Below are positions 16,676 through 26,246 of a stretch of 64,000 nucleotides of DNA, one piece after another. The stretch comes from Planctomycetota bacterium (GTDB lineage Bacteria; Planctomycetota; Phycisphaerae; Sedimentisphaerales; Anaerobacaceae): NCBI GenBank assembly GCA_019456255.1, contig VRUG01000006.1, forward strand, positions 34,062 through 98,061. The letters run 5' to 3'. Below the pieces are notes generated by a model. The model saw only the letters and a list, made by a program, of their open reading frames with translations, did no database searches and was not told the DNA's origin. A program made the translations under genes and the position numbers. The stretch's first letter is position 1, and every line of letters begins with the position of its first letter.

Positions 16676-19618
16676 TTATAATGTTAGAGCCGCATGTGCA
16701 ATAGGCAATGTAAATTTAAACTTAGTGCCTCCATCGCGGTTTTCCGTTGCCCATATTTGGCCTTTATGTGACTCAATAATGGACCTGCTGATAGATAATC
16801 CTATGCCTAAGCCTTCGGGTTTGGTACTGAAAAAGGAATCGAAGATTTTTTGTTTGATTTCTGAGTCCAGGCCCTTGCCGTTGTCACAAACTTCGACTTC
16901 AATAGCATCTCCATTATGAGTTGATGTTTTGATGGTCAATTGACGTTTTCTGGATTGTTCATCAGCCAGTGCTTCGATGCTGTTGAGTGCCAAATTCAAA
17001 AGCACCTGTTCAATTTGAATACTGTCGGCTAAAACCATTGGCATCTGTTTGGTCAGGTCAAGTTTTAAAACAATTTTGTTTCTTATGATATCGGCATCAA
17101 TGAAGTCAGATACATTTTTGACGATATCATTAATATTGATATCAGTTCGGCGAGGCTCTGTTTTTCGAACAAAGTTTTTAATTCGATGTATGATTTCGCC
17201 TGAACGTATTGTTTGGGCGGCGATTATTTCCAGACTATTCTTAATTTTTTCGATATCAGGCGAATCGCCTTTAATAAGATGTGAACAGGCATTTGCGTAG
17301 CTTAGTATTGCGCTTAGCGGCTGATTGAGTTCGTGTGCCAGGCCCGAAGCCATTTCTCCAATTGTGCTTAGACGTGACACATGTGCAAGGTCTTCCTGGT
17401 GTTTCCGCGCCTGTTGTTCGGCTTGAACGCGTTCGGTGATATCAGTTATTATACAGATGGTGCGTTCATATTGGCCATTATCGCCTTTCATTGCTGAAGA
17501 ATTTATGGTAACATCGATAAGCTTTCCATTTTTGTGAACCATTTTGTAATCGTGATTGTATAGAAAGCCCTTCGTGAGGATTTCCTTTAAGGCCTTCTGT
17601 GTTTTTGGCAGATAGTCTGGGTGGATTATTTTTCCCATAGTTTGGCCGATTATCTCTTTGCGTTCATAGCCAAGCGTTTCTTTTATACGGTGATTGCAAT
17701 CGACAACAAGGCCTTGGCTATTAACTGAGGTTATTAGTGTAGCAGCGGTTTCAAAGATTAGACGGTATTTCTCTTCAATTTTCTTACGTACGGCGATGTC
17801 CGAGAGGACACAAACAAAACCTATTATCCGGCCTTGTTCATTTCGCTTATAAGTCCAGTCTATTTGCACATTAATAATTCGCCCATCTTTTGTTAAATTT
17901 CTGCATACATATCTTGTTGGCTCAGGCTGTTCAGCCAGAAGGTATTTAAAATATTCCGGCAAAGAGTCTTTTTGTTCGCCAGGTTCCTGCAAATCCCAAA
18001 CATGCATACTTGTAAGTTCCTCTTTGCTGTAGCCGGTAATTTTTGCATAGAATGAATTTGCAGTTGTGATAATTCCGTTAACATCACATTCATAGATTGC
18101 ATGCGGTATTGTGTCAAGCAATGTTCTGATTTTCTTTTCGCTTTCTCGCAGTGCCTGCTCAGTTTTTTTACGTTCAGTAATATCCCTTACGGTTCCCTGT
18201 AAGACTGTTTTTCCTTCTAATTCTATTCGTGCTAACAGGACAGTAGCAGGGAACTCTGAGCCGTCAATACGTTTATGCCTCAACTCGAAAAAGCTTGAGC
18301 CTTCTTCCAGTGCTTTGGTTGATACTGAATTAATTTCAATTGAAGATAATGTTCCGTCAGGCTGATACTCCGGAGCGAGATCAAGAAGTGTTTTATTTAA
18401 TAGTTCTTTTCTGGTTTTACATCTAAATAATTTGACGAATGCGGGATTTACATTGATGAATCCTTTTTCCATATCGAGTATTGCGATGGCATCTTGAGAT
18501 GACTCATAAAGTGTTCTGTATTTTGCCTCGTTTTCCTGAAGGGTTTTTTCGATCTGTTTTTGTTCTGAAACATCTCTGGTTGTGGTTTGTATAACAGTTT
18601 TGCCTTCCAGTTCCATACAATTTAATGAGACAATAGCAGGGAATTTGGTACCATCCATTCTTTGATGCTGCCACTCAAATGAATTAGTTTTTTTATTTAA
18701 AGTTTCGAGTATTATTTGCTTAATTCTAACTGAAGAGGAATGCCCGTCCGGTTGGTATAGTGGAGTAAAATCCAATGGGCTTCTAAAGAGTAAATCCTGC
18801 TTGGTTTGACAGCCGAACAACTTTATTGCCGCTGAGTTAACGCTTATGAAACTTTGTTTTTCCGGGTCAAATATCATAATGGCGTCTTTGGAAGATTCGT
18901 ACAAGGTTCTGTATTTAGTTTCACTTTGTTTTAGCGTCTGCTCAGCTAACCTGCGTCTTTGCTGCGAGAGGTAAAAAGTATGATACATGAGAAATAATGA
19001 AGCAGGCATCAGCAATCCGCATACGATTACTAATCCGATGAAAAGCGGGTGTACATTGGATCTAACTTCTCCAAGCATCACAGTTTTTGAACGATGTATC
19101 CCAAGAAACCATTGCCTGTCAGGGATATGTACGAAGGCTGCTATCTGCTCGGCCCCTTTACTTGATATATAGGTTCCGACATAATCGGTCTTTGATTTGA
19201 CAATATCAATTAAGGTGCGGTCGGGTTGTTGGCTGTCGCTGATAATAGCATTGTCGCCAATATAATTACCAATCATATCGGGATGGATTGTGCAAAAAAT
19301 CAAGTTGCCGTTTTTGTCTACAACACAAAGATATTCATCAGGAGCTCTTTTTTTTGAATTTTGCCATAGACTGTTAACGGATTTTAACATCTTTTTGTCA
19401 GAATAATCTTTGTGTTCTTTAATATCAGCGGCAAAGGTTTTAGCTTTATTAAGATAAAACAGCTGATGGTGTTTCTCGGTGGTTTCAAATGCGTATTTAT
19501 AAGCGACGAAGCTGATAACGAGGGTGGCTGCGACAGAAAACAGGCCCAAAACAATAGCAGTGAGAGGAAGCCTGAAAGGCTGTTTGTTTACAGATTTATT
19601 TTGTGTGGTTCTCATCAC
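16676..19618 (-). CDS. Hybrid-free sensor histidine kinase with Cache-like and four PAS domains
   Basis: A 980-residue membrane kinase. Order: TM about 17-40; an extracytoplasmic Cache-like sensor about 45-180 (DKNGNLIFCTIHPDMIG, DYVGTYIS, RQWFLGIHRSK); TM about 190-215; four PAS/PAC modules at roughly 230-355, 357-482, 487-610 and 613-735; HisKA with the phospho-acceptor His762 in GLAHELNQPLSAILSY; HATPase with NLALNSIEAL (N-box), VCDNGKGL (G1) and GLGIGLSISRSIIE (G2). The H-box HELNQPL is the FixL/DctB class. No heme-binding residues could be assigned. Start: GTG 19618 immediately followed by ATG 19615. Signal unknown; neighbours hint at envelope or redox functions. Confidence 0.9.
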   Translation of the reverse strand: MMRTTQNKSVNKQPFRLPLTAIVLGLFSVAATLVISFVAYKYAFETTEKHHQLFYLNKAKTFAADIKEHKDYSDKKMLKSVNSLWQNSKKRAPDEYLCVVDKNGNLIFCTIHPDMIGNYIGDNAIISDSQQPDRTLIDIVKSKTDYVGTYISSKGAEQIAAFVHIPDRQWFLGIHRSKTVMLGEVRSNVHPLFIGLVIVCGLLMPASLFLMYHTFYLSQQRRRLAEQTLKQSETKYRTLYESSKDAIMIFDPEKQSFISVNSAAIKLFGCQTKQDLLFRSPLDFTPLYQPDGHSSSVRIKQIILETLNKKTNSFEWQHQRMDGTKFPAIVSLNCMELEGKTVIQTTTRDVSEQKQIEKTLQENEAKYRTLYESSQDAIAILDMEKGFINVNPAFVKLFRCKTRKELLNKTLLDLAPEYQPDGTLSSIEINSVSTKALEEGSSFFELRHKRIDGSEFPATVLLARIELEGKTVLQGTVRDITERKKTEQALRESEKKIRTLLDTIPHAIYECDVNGIITTANSFYAKITGYSKEELTSMHVWDLQEPGEQKDSLPEYFKYLLAEQPEPTRYVCRNLTKDGRIINVQIDWTYKRNEQGRIIGFVCVLSDIAVRKKIEEKYRLIFETAATLITSVNSQGLVVDCNHRIKETLGYERKEIIGQTMGKIIHPDYLPKTQKALKEILTKGFLYNHDYKMVHKNGKLIDVTINSSAMKGDNGQYERTICIITDITERVQAEQQARKHQEDLAHVSRLSTIGEMASGLAHELNQPLSAILSYANACSHLIKGDSPDIEKIKNSLEIIAAQTIRSGEIIHRIKNFVRKTEPRRTDININDIVKNVSDFIDADIIRNKIVLKLDLTKQMPMVLADSIQIEQVLLNLALNSIEALADEQSRKRQLTIKTSTHNGDAIEVEVCDNGKGLDSEIKQKIFDSFFSTKPEGLGIGLSISRSIIESHKGQIWATENRDGGTKFKFTLPIAHAALTL

Positions 19619-19664
19619 ATTGCTTTATTTTTAAAGATTCTCTCCGACATCCTAAACCCTTAGC

Positions 19665-19692
19665 ATTATAATGGGTATTCATTATTATTCAA
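19665..19692 (-). promoter_or_regulatory. Promoter for the histidine kinase/regulator pair
   Basis: On the minus strand TTGAAT (19692-19687), a 16-base spacer and a perfect TATAAT (19670-19665) lie 47 bases before the kinase start. The -35 box overlaps the last codons of the upstream beta-lactamase-fold gene. This gives the two-component genes their own promoter within the long minus-strand block. Confidence 0.55.
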
Positions 19693-21982
19693 TCAAATTA
19701 TCATCAATGGCGATGAGCAATTTCGTAAGGTTTTTATTGTATACCTTGCCGCCATTTCTGCGTGTTTGTGCGATAACCATGTCATTATCAAGGTCAACTC
19801 TAAGAATAGCCGAAGTTGCTGAGCCGTGCCCAACTATGTTTTTGCTAAGTATGGTTTTGTCCTTAGGCATACCGTTTTTACCTGCCTGTGGATGTGGATG
19901 ACGCATCCATGTTATACCGATTCCCCATTCAAGATTGATGCCGGGATAGTATCGCTGGAGCGGTTTGGGCATTATTTGGTCAAAAGTTTGCGGCGAGAAG
20001 AATTGCTGTTTGCCGTATGAGCCCTTGTTAAGAAGCATCTGGCCCATGGTGGCAAGGTCCTTTGCTGTTGTGTTGCAGCTAAAGCCAAGATCCTCTTCCA
20101 TGACAGTATTTTCTAATCCAAGAGGGTCAAAAAGGTTTTCACGCATAAGCCTGAAAATACTTTTTCCGCTTACCACTTCCATTACCTTACCGGCAAGGTC
20201 ATATCCCATCCCGTTGTAATTGTGAAACTTGCCTGGTTTAAGATGGTCCAAGCCGTTTGCGATCACGTTTTCCAGCCATGGATTATCCATCCCGCCCCAT
20301 TCTTTATGGCCAGAAAGTCCCGTCGTGTGCGTAAAACATTGACGAAGTGTTATTGCCTTGTCACCAGTGACAGGAAAATCAGGCAAGTACTTACCGACCG
20401 GGTCATCGATATTAATTAAGCCCTGGTCGACAAACTGCGCGAACATTAAGCCTGTAATCAGTTTAGTTATCGATGCAACGGGCATCGCAGTTTCGGTAGT
20501 CACTTTGCCTCTGGGGCCTTCTCCAAAGGCTTCGTGAATAATTATTACGCCATGCCTTGCAATAAGGATAGCAAAGGGTTCGCCGCTTTCTTCGTACCAT
20601 TGTTGACATATCTGTCTGATTTTTTCTGCGGTTCCGGCTTTGACGGATGCTTGTTGAGTTGTCCCCTCATGCAGGGCGGTTGCGAGACTGCCGGAAATTG
20701 TTTTCGGCATCTTAAGAAGTGGATATTTATTTTCAACGCCTAAAATTTTTCTCTTTAGAGCGAGATGATATTCATGGTCACGAATAATAGGAGTATTTAT
20801 TTTAGAAGGTTTTTCACCTGTGGATTTCAAATCATCCAGATACGACATCAGTATGGCACCTTCCTGCTGACGCATAATTGAGAGCATTACCATTCTACCG
20901 GTATAAGAGGCGATAGCTTCTCTATTTTCCTGCCAGACATCTTTATCGATGGTTTCGGCAGAGGAGACATAGTCCAAATATGCTTTTGGTTTTTCGAGCC
21001 ATGCCTGCCAATTTTCAGGGCCGCAATACAAAGTAGCTGCCTGGCGAATATGTTTTCCTTTAGCAGTTGTTCCCTCGGCTACGAAAGCATACCTGCCTGA
21101 TTTTTTCGGCACAGTGACCTCATTAAGCTGATTGTCGAACCAGCGGACGTTAATGTCGAATTTGCCCATAATTTTTTCGACCAGATATGGTCTGTCCCAT
21201 TGTATTTCCGGAAATTTACTGGGGCGGAAATTGAAATCTATGGGATTTCCAAGTTTTGGTACAAGCCTGCAATTTAAGGCTTCGATGAACTCTTCGAGTT
21301 TGCGTTTTTCGGCCTGCATCTTTTTGTAATTGTCACCGTCAACAGCTTCAAGCACAAAGGCCCAGTCACCTGTTCGTTCAGAGACTTTAACAAGAACGGT
21401 ATTTAGTCCCTTGTTTAGCTTGGCGGTGAATTTATCTTGACCTCGAACTAGTCCTCTTGCGACGTAGTTACTGTGAACGAGGTTGCCGTTTATCCAGACT
21501 TTGGCACCATCATCAGAACCAAAGAAAAAACCTGCGGTCTGCGTTTTTTCTGAAAGGATATGGCAAAACGCATATGCTACTTTGAAATCTACATTACCAT
21601 ATATTTTATCGAAGCTAACTACTCCATCGCCCCGAGATGTTACAGATTGAGCTTTCACTTTCTGCTGGTTATTATCTTTGTCGGTGAAACTAACTGTTGT
21701 CTCAGTAGTGATAATCGCCTTTTCCTCGCCGCCGATGGCTTTTAAGTAGTCTTTATAAAAGCCGAGATGTTCTATAGGTTCAGGCAGGCCTTTCGAGGTT
21801 TCAGGATTTGGAAATGGTCCAAGTATCATCCATTTGTTAATGGTGCCCTTACCGCTTAACTTGTGCAGCAGGCCTTCGGGGAGTTTTAAATCAGAGTTGC
21901 TGATTAATTGTTGTTCTGAACATCCGCAAACAACACATACTAATAAAACCAAAGTTGCGTAAAACTTAATACATGTACTCAT
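19685..21982 (-). CDS. Beta-lactamase-fold serine hydrolase lipoprotein
   Basis: A 765-residue protein. A lipoprotein signal (VLLVCVVCGC) gives an N-terminal lipid anchor. Residues about 45-240 look like a two-part carbohydrate-binding/PA14-like beta domain (GTINKWMILGPFPN, FFFGSDDGAKVWINGNLVH). The C-terminal ~300 residues are a class C beta-lactamase/esterase domain: nucleophile motif S504-x-x-K507 in PVASITKLITG, YNGMGYDLAGKVME in place of the usual YSN motif (third position Gly), and HGSATSA as the third motif. Such enzymes are esterases or peptidases acting outside the cytoplasm. AAGGA is about eight bases upstream of the ATG. It lies between TPR genes and a sensor kinase; substrate unknown. 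Confidence 0.82.
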   Translation of the reverse strand: MSTCIKFYATLVLLVCVVCGCSEQQLISNSDLKLPEGLLHKLSGKGTINKWMILGPFPNPETSKGLPEPIEHLGFYKDYLKAIGGEEKAIITTETTVSFTDKDNNQQKVKAQSVTSRGDGVVSFDKIYGNVDFKVAYAFCHILSEKTQTAGFFFGSDDGAKVWINGNLVHSNYVARGLVRGQDKFTAKLNKGLNTVLVKVSERTGDWAFVLEAVDGDNYKKMQAEKRKLEEFIEALNCRLVPKLGNPIDFNFRPSKFPEIQWDRPYLVEKIMGKFDINVRWFDNQLNEVTVPKKSGRYAFVAEGTTAKGKHIRQAATLYCGPENWQAWLEKPKAYLDYVSSAETIDKDVWQENREAIASYTGRMVMLSIMRQQEGAILMSYLDDLKSTGEKPSKINTPIIRDHEYHLALKRKILGVENKYPLLKMPKTISGSLATALHEGTTQQASVKAGTAEKIRQICQQWYEESGEPFAILIARHGVIIIHEAFGEGPRGKVTTETAMPVASITKLITGLMFAQFVDQGLINIDDPVGKYLPDFPVTGDKAITLRQCFTHTTGLSGHKEWGGMDNPWLENVIANGLDHLKPGKFHNYNGMGYDLAGKVMEVVSGKSIFRLMRENLFDPLGLENTVMEEDLGFSCNTTAKDLATMGQMLLNKGSYGKQQFFSPQTFDQIMPKPLQRYYPGINLEWGIGITWMRHPHPQAGKNGMPKDKTILSKNIVGHGSATSAILRVDLDNDMVIAQTRRNGGKVYNKNLTKLLIAIDDNLIE

Positions 21983-22016
21983 GAAGCAATCCTTTCTGGT
22001 ATCGGTACAAAAAAAG

Positions 22017-24296
22017 TTAATAATGGGTTTTCCCTGCTTGATATAGTTTAATTCGTTTTTTAATTTCAGTTGCTAAATCTTTTTCGCGAGCTAAGTTGGC
22101 TAATTTCAGCGCCTTTTTGGCAGTTTCAATAGCTTTGTCGAATCTGTTTGCGGACGCGTAAGCTGTTGCCAAAGTATCGAGTATTACAGGGTTATTATGA
22201 TTTGTAAGTTCGGAGGCATTTTCGGCATATTTTATTGCATCGGAAGGATTTGCGAATTCGGTATCCTTAGTTGTTGCCAAAACCCATGCAAGTCCGTTTA
22301 GCACTTCAACATTATTGGGTTTGCGTTTTAGTAATTCGTGATACTGCTGCAAAGATTGTTTCGTTTGGCCAAGTTCAGATAAGGACCACGCGAGATAAAA
22401 CCGGGCATTGAAATGTTTTGGTTTCAATTCCAGAACTTTCCTGTAATATTCAACCGCGTGACTATGCTCTTTTAATTGGGTATAGGATGAAGCTATATTG
22501 TAAAGTATGCTTGTGTTTTTTGGCTTGGCTTCAAGTGCGTTCTCCCAATATTGAGCAGCTTCGATGTAATTTTGTTGTTTGACCAGAACATGGGCCAGTT
22601 TGTTAAAAACATATGAGTGGTCAGGGCTTAATTGAATTTCCTGTTTAAAATGAGCAACGGCTTTATCGGGTTGGCCAAGTTCTTCAAAGCATAAACCGAG
22701 TTTGTAGTTGGCAGAGGCAAAGTTCGGCTCAATTGCCAAAGTTTTTTCGTAGAAGTCAATGGCTTGTTCATAATTTTTTTGCTGCAGACGGCATTGCCCT
22801 ATATTGAAATAGACGTAAGCATTTTCCGGTTCAAGTTCAAGGGCCTTAGTAAGTATTTGCTCTGCTTTTTCTGTATTACGTTCCCATAGAAGAGCAATGC
22901 TCAATTGCAGATAACCTTTGATATGATTTTGGTCGAGTTCGATGGCCTTTTCAAAAAATATTTTTGATTTTTTATAATGGCCCTGTTCAAGAAGTTTATT
23001 CCCCATTTTCATATATGGTCGAGGACTGTTTGGATGTTGTATTAGATCTGCGCCTCGCAGGTTCCCTTCTTTCTCCGGCAGCCTGGGATTAATCTCAAAA
23101 GCTTTTTTGTAATAGTCGATTGCCTTTTTAAAATCTGCCTGCCTGAACCTGATTTCACCTAAGTTGTAATATACGTTTGCATTTTCATGCCCGAATTCCA
23201 AGGCCTTGAGCAGCAATTGTTCAGCTTCTTTTGTTTTTGTATCGTACTCTTTTAAAAATACCATCCCCAATTCGCTGTAGGCGACTGCATGTTGCGGGTC
23301 CAATGCGATTACTCTGTCGAAAAATTCTTCTGCATCTTTTCGGCGGTTCATAGCTACGAGCATCTTGCCGATTGATAAGTATGTGTTTAGATTGTACGGG
23401 TCAAGATCCAGTGCCCGTTGATATAATTTGTGCGCAGTATCCATGTTATTTTTATGCCGAGCTTTGTCACCGAGTACCAATAGTTGTTCAGCGTCATAGC
23501 ACAAGAATTGTATTTCATCTATCCACGGGTCCGCAGCTGGCATGAAACGTCCCTTGGCCTTATCGAGAGATTTTTGCTTTTCTTCGATTTTGCCGAAGTG
23601 TTCATGGATCGTTGCGAGCTGACGGTGAGCGGGCACAAAATGAGGGTCCGTCCTAATGGCCCGTTCCAGATATTGCTGTGCAGTTTCCCACTGCGAGGCT
23701 TCTATCGCGATTCGCGCCAGTGCTAATAATGCGTATTGGTCACCGGGCGAGAGCTTAAGGCACTTGTGATAACCTGCTTTTGCTTTTTCTAAGTCGGCTA
23801 TTTTAAAATGGATGTCCGCAAGTTTTAAAACGCATGGCGAATAGTCAGGGGTAAGCTCCAGCGTTTTTTCAAGAAGGGGGATTATAGACTGATTTTCGCC
23901 TATTGTTTGGTAAATAAACGCAAGGTAATAAGGCCAGCGGGGATTTTCAGGGTCGAATTCTTTAGCAATTTCGTAACACTGCATAGCACGGTCATAAAAA
24001 TTATTTGCATGGTAGGTTTTTCCGAGTTGTCCCGTTTTTGCCCCGAATGTTTTGCCGGCTTCTTCGGCGTCCAAACTTTCGCGTACATTATTGTCAGCGT
24101 CACTAAGTTTTTGTCTGAGTACTTCTTTATTGTTGGTTAATTCGGGAATATCTGGCAAACGATTTAAAACAGCTTTGTTTTTTGAGTAATTGACAAATAT
24201 AAAACTGCCCGTAGCCGCTATGACCACAGCAATAATCATAATTGGCAACAAATGTTTGCCAGAGTTGATTTGTTTTTTGGCGGACTCTTTAGTCAT
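22017..24296 (-). CDS. Membrane-anchored TPR protein (paralogue 1)
   Basis: A 759-residue protein with a single N-terminal transmembrane segment (about 15-33) and then an almost continuous array of TPR motifs, roughly seventeen, for example AKAGYHKCLKLSPGDQYALL, DFKKAIDYYKKAFEINP, NYEQAIDFYEKTLAIEPNF and HAVEYYRKVLELKPKHF. It is clearly paralogous to the next gene upstream (24356-26221): the block KTGQLG...CYEIA..FDP.NP.WP and ELTPDY..C.LKLADI is shared. Expected to be a periplasm-facing scaffold. It sits between that paralogue and the beta-lactamase-fold gene on the same strand with short gaps. Confidence 0.85.
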   Translation of the reverse strand: MTKESAKKQINSGKHLLPIMIIAVVIAATGSFIFVNYSKNKAVLNRLPDIPELTNNKEVLRQKLSDADNNVRESLDAEEAGKTFGAKTGQLGKTYHANNFYDRAMQCYEIAKEFDPENPRWPYYLAFIYQTIGENQSIIPLLEKTLELTPDYSPCVLKLADIHFKIADLEKAKAGYHKCLKLSPGDQYALLALARIAIEASQWETAQQYLERAIRTDPHFVPAHRQLATIHEHFGKIEEKQKSLDKAKGRFMPAADPWIDEIQFLCYDAEQLLVLGDKARHKNNMDTAHKLYQRALDLDPYNLNTYLSIGKMLVAMNRRKDAEEFFDRVIALDPQHAVAYSELGMVFLKEYDTKTKEAEQLLLKALEFGHENANVYYNLGEIRFRQADFKKAIDYYKKAFEINPRLPEKEGNLRGADLIQHPNSPRPYMKMGNKLLEQGHYKKSKIFFEKAIELDQNHIKGYLQLSIALLWERNTEKAEQILTKALELEPENAYVYFNIGQCRLQQKNYEQAIDFYEKTLAIEPNFASANYKLGLCFEELGQPDKAVAHFKQEIQLSPDHSYVFNKLAHVLVKQQNYIEAAQYWENALEAKPKNTSILYNIASSYTQLKEHSHAVEYYRKVLELKPKHFNARFYLAWSLSELGQTKQSLQQYHELLKRKPNNVEVLNGLAWVLATTKDTEFANPSDAIKYAENASELTNHNNPVILDTLATAYASANRFDKAIETAKKALKLANLAREKDLATEIKKRIKLYQAGKTHY

Positions 24297-24355
24297 CTTT
24301 TGGACCTAAGATTGTGATTCGCTATTAACATTCACTTTTCATCTTTAAAGCGTTT

Positions 24356-26221
24356 TTATTGTTTTTGTTTATATGGTTTTTTCGCTTTGTATAGTCGAAT
24401 TCGTTCATCGAGTTCTTTTATCAGGTCAGGATTGTTTGCCGACTTTGCAAATTCGAGGGCTTTTTCAGAAGTTTCTATAGCGTCTTTGAAATTTCCCCTG
24501 GCGGCATAAGAAACACTTAAAGTGTCCAGCAATAGAGGGTTTTGGAAATTCGTAATCTCACAGGCCTTTTCGGCGTACTGAACTGCTTTAGAAGGATTGC
24601 TGAAGTTTTCATCTTCAGTAGTGGCTAATATCCAGCCAAGTGCGTTTAAGGCATCAATATTGTTTGGTTTGAGTTTCAGCGCAATTTGATAGTGGTCTAT
24701 AGCCTGAGCGGTATCACCCCGTTCAAAGAACAGTTGTGCAAGATTAACATAAGAGTTGAAGTGGTTTGGTTTTAATTTTTTCACTTTATTGTAATGTTTA
24801 ATAGCTAAATCAATCTTGCCGGTTTTTGTATAAGCTCCTGCCATGTTATAATGGACCAATGGATTGTCATATTTAGCTTGAAGTTCTTTTTCCCAGTATT
24901 CGATAGCCTTGTCTAATTGCCCAAGTTTTTGATAGCATAATCCTATTGTATAATAGACTCTCTCTATCTTAGGGTCATTTTCTGCGCCTTTTTTGTAAAA
25001 ATAGATGGCTTTTTCATACCGTTTGGTTCTAAGGTATATACTTCCCATGTTATAGTACATTGTGAAGGGACATTCCAGGTCGAGCTCTAATGACCTTAAA
25101 AACATTTGTTCTGCCGGCTTTAATTTGTTCTGTTCCAATAAAGCTAAAGCTAATTTTCTAAAATACGGGGCACTATTCGGGTCCAGTTCTATAGCTTTTT
25201 CCAGGGCTTTTTGCGAGGCTGTAAGGCGTTTGGCCTTTAAAAAGAAAGTCCCCCTTATAAAATAAAGTTTGGCGTTTTGTGGGTCCAAAGTCAGGGCGCG
25301 TTGGAAAAATTGTTCAGCGATTTCCACTCGTCTCATTTGTAAGGCATTATCATAAAGGGAGGTTAATCTTTTGGAGTCATAACACTGCAGGTCTATATTA
25401 ACGACCCATTGGTCAGCATTGGAAACAAATCGTCCATAGCTGTTTGCAATGTCACGTGTCTTTTGCATTTGTTTGGTTCTGCCGAAATGCTCATGTATCA
25501 AAGCCAGCCATCGATATGCAGAACCAAATTTCTGGTCCGCTTTGATAGTTCGCTGCAAATAGTCCTGTGCCTTGAGCCAATTTGAGTTGTCAAGTTCGAT
25601 TCGCCCAAGTCCTAAAAGTGCGTAAGGATTTTCAGGTGCAAGTTTCAGGCATTTCTCGTAAGCGGTTTTGGCTTTTTCTATTTTCTGGGTTTTATAATAA
25701 ATGTCAGCAAGCTTAAGCAGGCTTGGATAATAATCAGGAGTAAGTTCTATCGTACGTTCGAGCAGTTTTTGGGCCAACTCATTTTGTCCCATAGTCTGAG
25801 CTAAAAACGCTAAATGATGAGGCCAAAGAGGGTTTCTGGGGTCAAATCTGGATGCTATTTCGTAACATTCATTTGCCTGGTCAAAAAACTCATTTGCCTG
25901 ATATAGCTCTCCGAGCTGTCCGGTTTTTTGGCCGAATTTTTTCAAGTCGCGGTCAGATGATAATGCGTTTCTGGCTTGTTTGTCAGCACTTAGCAGATGT
26001 TGTACGAAGGATTCACTTTTTCCAGATAGATTCGGTATTTGAGGTAGAGCCGTTAAGATATTTTCAGAGGCTGAATTATTGACAAGTATTACAAAAGTCG
26101 CGAACAGGCCCACAACAATTAACCCAATGGTCACTAACAGCAGCTTCTTTGAAGATTTTTTTTTCTCCAATGGTGTTTCACCATCAGGGTTGACAGGGAG
26201 TGTGTTATTATTATTTTCCAT
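24356..26221 (-). CDS. Membrane-anchored TPR protein (paralogue 2)
   Basis: A 621-residue protein: a cytoplasmic tail, a transmembrane helix at about 28-48 (LLLVTIGLIVVGLFATFVIL) and about twelve TPRs (for example AKTAYEKCLKLAPENPYALL, YEKAIYFYKKGAENDP, DLAIKHYNKVKKLKPNHF, AIDHYQIALKLKPNN). It shares its N-terminal half and C-terminal tail (NPSKAVQYAEKACEITN versus NPSDAIKYAENASELTN) with the following gene, so the two arose by tandem duplication followed by different repeat expansion. Probably part of the same transcript as the FG-GAP gene 26 bases upstream. Confidence 0.85.
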   Translation of the reverse strand: MENNNNTLPVNPDGETPLEKKKSSKKLLLVTIGLIVVGLFATFVILVNNSASENILTALPQIPNLSGKSESFVQHLLSADKQARNALSSDRDLKKFGQKTGQLGELYQANEFFDQANECYEIASRFDPRNPLWPHHLAFLAQTMGQNELAQKLLERTIELTPDYYPSLLKLADIYYKTQKIEKAKTAYEKCLKLAPENPYALLGLGRIELDNSNWLKAQDYLQRTIKADQKFGSAYRWLALIHEHFGRTKQMQKTRDIANSYGRFVSNADQWVVNIDLQCYDSKRLTSLYDNALQMRRVEIAEQFFQRALTLDPQNAKLYFIRGTFFLKAKRLTASQKALEKAIELDPNSAPYFRKLALALLEQNKLKPAEQMFLRSLELDLECPFTMYYNMGSIYLRTKRYEKAIYFYKKGAENDPKIERVYYTIGLCYQKLGQLDKAIEYWEKELQAKYDNPLVHYNMAGAYTKTGKIDLAIKHYNKVKKLKPNHFNSYVNLAQLFFERGDTAQAIDHYQIALKLKPNNIDALNALGWILATTEDENFSNPSKAVQYAEKACEITNFQNPLLLDTLSVSYAARGNFKDAIETSEKALEFAKSANNPDLIKELDERIRLYKAKKPYKQKQ

Positions 26222-26246
26222 AGTTATTAATGCTTTAGGAAGTTAA

